From contig JACKHW010000001.1 in the NCBI GenBank assembly GCA_020638795.1, positions 248,001 through 312,000 of the forward strand: a DNA stretch of 64,000 nucleotides. The letters run 5' to 3'. Under the pieces are notes generated by a model. The model was not told the origin of the DNA and made no database searches. It was given only the letters and a program-made list of their open reading frames with translations. The DNA is from Planctomycetota bacterium. GTDB lineage: Bacteria > Planctomycetota > UBA1135 > GCA-002748355. Below are positions 62,716 through 64,000 of the stretch, in pieces; the stretch's first letter is position 1; each line of letters starts with the position of its first letter. Made by a program: the position numbers and the translations under genes.

Positions 62716-63705
62716 ATGGAATATCGACGTCTGGGAAAGAGTGGGCTCAAGGTCAGTTCGCTCTCCTTCGGTTCTTGGGTCACCTTTCACTTCCAAGCCG
62801 ACACGTCGGCTGCGAAGGAGATGATGTCGTGTGCGTACGATCACGGCGTCAACTTCTTCGACAATGCCGAGGTATACGCCGGTGGCGAATCCGAGCGAAT
62901 CATGGGGCAAGCGCTCCAAGAACTCGGCTGGGCGCGTGACACGTATTGCGTGTCCTCGAAAGTGTTCTGGGGTGGTCAACTGCCGACGCAGCGTGGGTTG
63001 TCGCGCAAGCATGTCCACGATGCGTGCCATGCCGCCATGAAGCGTCTCCGAGTCGACTACCTCGACTTGTTCTTCTGCCATCGTCCCGATCTCGACACGC
63101 CGATCGAAGAAACGGTGCGCGCGATGACGGACCTCATCGCACAGGGCAAGGTCCTCTACTGGGGGACGTCCGAGTGGAGCGCCGATCAGCTGTCCGAAGC
63201 CGCCGGTGTGGCCCGTGCGCTCGGCGTGCCTGGTCCGACGATGGACCAACCGCAATACAACATGTTCGTCCGGGACAAGGTCGAACGTGAGTTCTCCCGC
63301 CTCTACGAGACGATCGGTCTCGGAACGACGATCTGGTCGCCACTCGCATCGGGGATCTTGACCGGCAAGTACGCGAACGGCATTCCCGACGGCTCTCGCA
63401 TGTCGCTACCCGAATACGGCTTCTTGCGGGAACGACTCGAGAGCGAAGAAGGCAGACAACAAGTGAAGAAGGCCGGCGCCTTGCAAGGGCTCGCGAGTGA
63501 ACTCGGAACGACGCTTCCCAAGCTCGCGATCGCGTGGTGCCTCGAGAACGAGAACGTCAGCACCGTGATCCTCGGAGCGTCGAAGGTCTCACAGCTCCAG
63601 GAGACCCTTGGCGCGCTCGACGTCGTGCCGCAGCTCGATGCCGAAGTGCTCGCGAAGATCGAAGGCATTCTCGACAACAAGCCGTCGGAGCTACCGCGTT
63701 ACTGA
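62716..63705 (+). CDS. Aldo/keto reductase (voltage-gated K+ channel beta-like, YghZ-type)
   Basis: 329 residues, full length. MEYRRLGKSGLKVSSLSFGSW start; FFDNAEVYAGGESERIMGQAL holds the catalytic Asp and Tyr; SSKVFWGG, DYLDLFFCHRPD (catalytic His) and AIAWCLENENVSTVILGASKVSQLQETLGAL (NADPH loop) match the Kv-beta/YghZ branch of the superfamily. It reduces small aldehydes such as methylglyoxal with NADPH. The last member of the plus-strand group after exonuclease III. Confidence 0.93.
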   Translation: MEYRRLGKSGLKVSSLSFGSWVTFHFQADTSAAKEMMSCAYDHGVNFFDNAEVYAGGESERIMGQALQELGWARDTYCVSSKVFWGGQLPTQRGLSRKHVHDACHAAMKRLRVDYLDLFFCHRPDLDTPIEETVRAMTDLIAQGKVLYWGTSEWSADQLSEAAGVARALGVPGPTMDQPQYNMFVRDKVEREFSRLYETIGLGTTIWSPLASGILTGKYANGIPDGSRMSLPEYGFLRERLESEEGRQQVKKAGALQGLASELGTTLPKLAIAWCLENENVSTVILGASKVSQLQETLGALDVVPQLDAEVLAKIEGILDNKPSELPRY

Positions 63706-64000
63706 GACCTGCCTCGCACGATCGTGTCCCGACGGTTGATCGTGGAGCGACTCACGACCCTCCTGCTTGCCCCGTTGTGCACGAGTTCGATGGAATGTCC
63801 ACGACGGGTGCCGACAAGCGGGAAGGCGCCTCGCCGGCACTCCCTATCGACGACGATGAGGCTCGTGATTGGCGCACCCGGTTTGTCGCTGGCGGGCATG
63901 GAGGGAATAAGGGCGCGCCCGAGCATGCCAGCTATCTGGCGTTCGATGTCGTGCGTGCGCCGGAATAATCCAGTTGGTCGTGAGTCCGAGTCGCTGTTTT
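63706..64000. other. 295-base right-edge stretch
   Basis: No convincing gene. Two weak overlapping candidates exist: the small plus-strand frame at 63795-63968 and an open minus-strand frame running in from the right edge to 63699. No terminator could be singled out for the aldo/keto reductase. Confidence 0.4.
63795..63968 (+). CDS. Possible small protein, unsupported
   Basis: 57 codons from ATG 63795. Acidic N-terminal half (DDDEARDW) and a GG-rich middle (AGGHGGNKG). Codon third positions are only moderately GC-rich, there is no RBS, and an opposing open frame covers the same bases, so it could be chance. Confidence 0.2.
   Translation: MSTTGADKREGASPALPIDDDEARDWRTRFVAGGHGGNKGAPEHASYLAFDVVRAPE

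Overview
The window is GC-rich (third codon positions strongly G/C), densely coded DNA with about 46 genes and no rRNA, tRNA, CRISPR array or insertion sequence that I could find. The gene content points to a member of the Planctomycetota: large Ser/Thr kinases with a TM helix and TPR or sulfatase-modifying-type tails, MoxR/DUF58/transglutaminase cassettes, BlaI/BlaR1 pairs, DUF1080/LamG-like and HExxH composite secreted proteins, and a recurring secreted C-terminal module ending in a GAGKIGG-like tail. The phylum is an inference from gene families; I cannot name a species.

Region 1 (1-21701) looks like a protein-foraging locus. A truncated MBL-fold lipoprotein gene at the left edge is followed by a tandem array on the minus strand, read in transcription order protease P3, stand-alone C-terminal-module protein C2, protease P2, C1, protease P1. 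P1-P3 are secreted S8 (subtilisin) proteases with intact Asp/His/Ser triads; parts of the array are identical in DNA sequence, a sign of recent duplication or gene conversion. Divergent from P3 is a six-gene plus-strand operon. Five genes make a full trans-4-hydroxy-L-proline to 2-oxoglutarate pathway (epimerase, D-hydroxyproline dehydrogenase subunits, DapA-like deaminase, 2-oxoglutarate semialdehyde dehydrogenase); the sixth encodes a DUF1343 (NamZ-type) secreted protein. A fourth S8 protease (P4) follows. Since 4-hydroxyproline is abundant mainly in collagen and in hydroxyproline-rich plant/algal wall glycoproteins, the arrangement suggests extracellular proteolysis coupled to hydroxyproline catabolism.

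Region 2 (21783-28344, minus strand): SAM methyltransferase, sialate O-acetylesterase-like protein, and a MoxR - DUF58 - TgpA-like transglutaminase cassette. Region 3 (28447-38056): xylose isomerase (xylA) and xylulokinase (xylB), separated by a minus-strand BlaI - BlaR1 (M56) - secreted coiled-coil protein operon with two clear BlaI-type operators in the blaI/xylB divergent promoter region; then elongation factor P with an unusual loop tip, a CPA2/Kef-type antiporter, and a membrane protein overlapping it tail to tail.

Region 4 (38098-50937): Ser/Thr kinase fused to a sulfatase-modifying-type domain, a secreted protein of unknown function, a TIGR04283-like glycosyltransferase, lipoprotein, a membrane protein with a probable TIM-barrel tail, FMN reductase, YceI, a polytopic membrane protein, a DAO-family oxidoreductase and a secreted HExxH protein with a long structured leader. 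Region 5 (51386-64000): mazG, DUF547 lipoprotein, kinase-TPR protein, exonuclease III, a papain-like/alpha-beta-hydrolase fusion, a 1184-residue secreted composite protein, a small lipoprotein and an aldo/keto reductase.

Start codons were often moved inward from the longest open frame on the basis of signal peptides, homologous starts, RBSs or 4-bp stop/start overlaps. All homology statements come from motif recognition by eye; no search was run.
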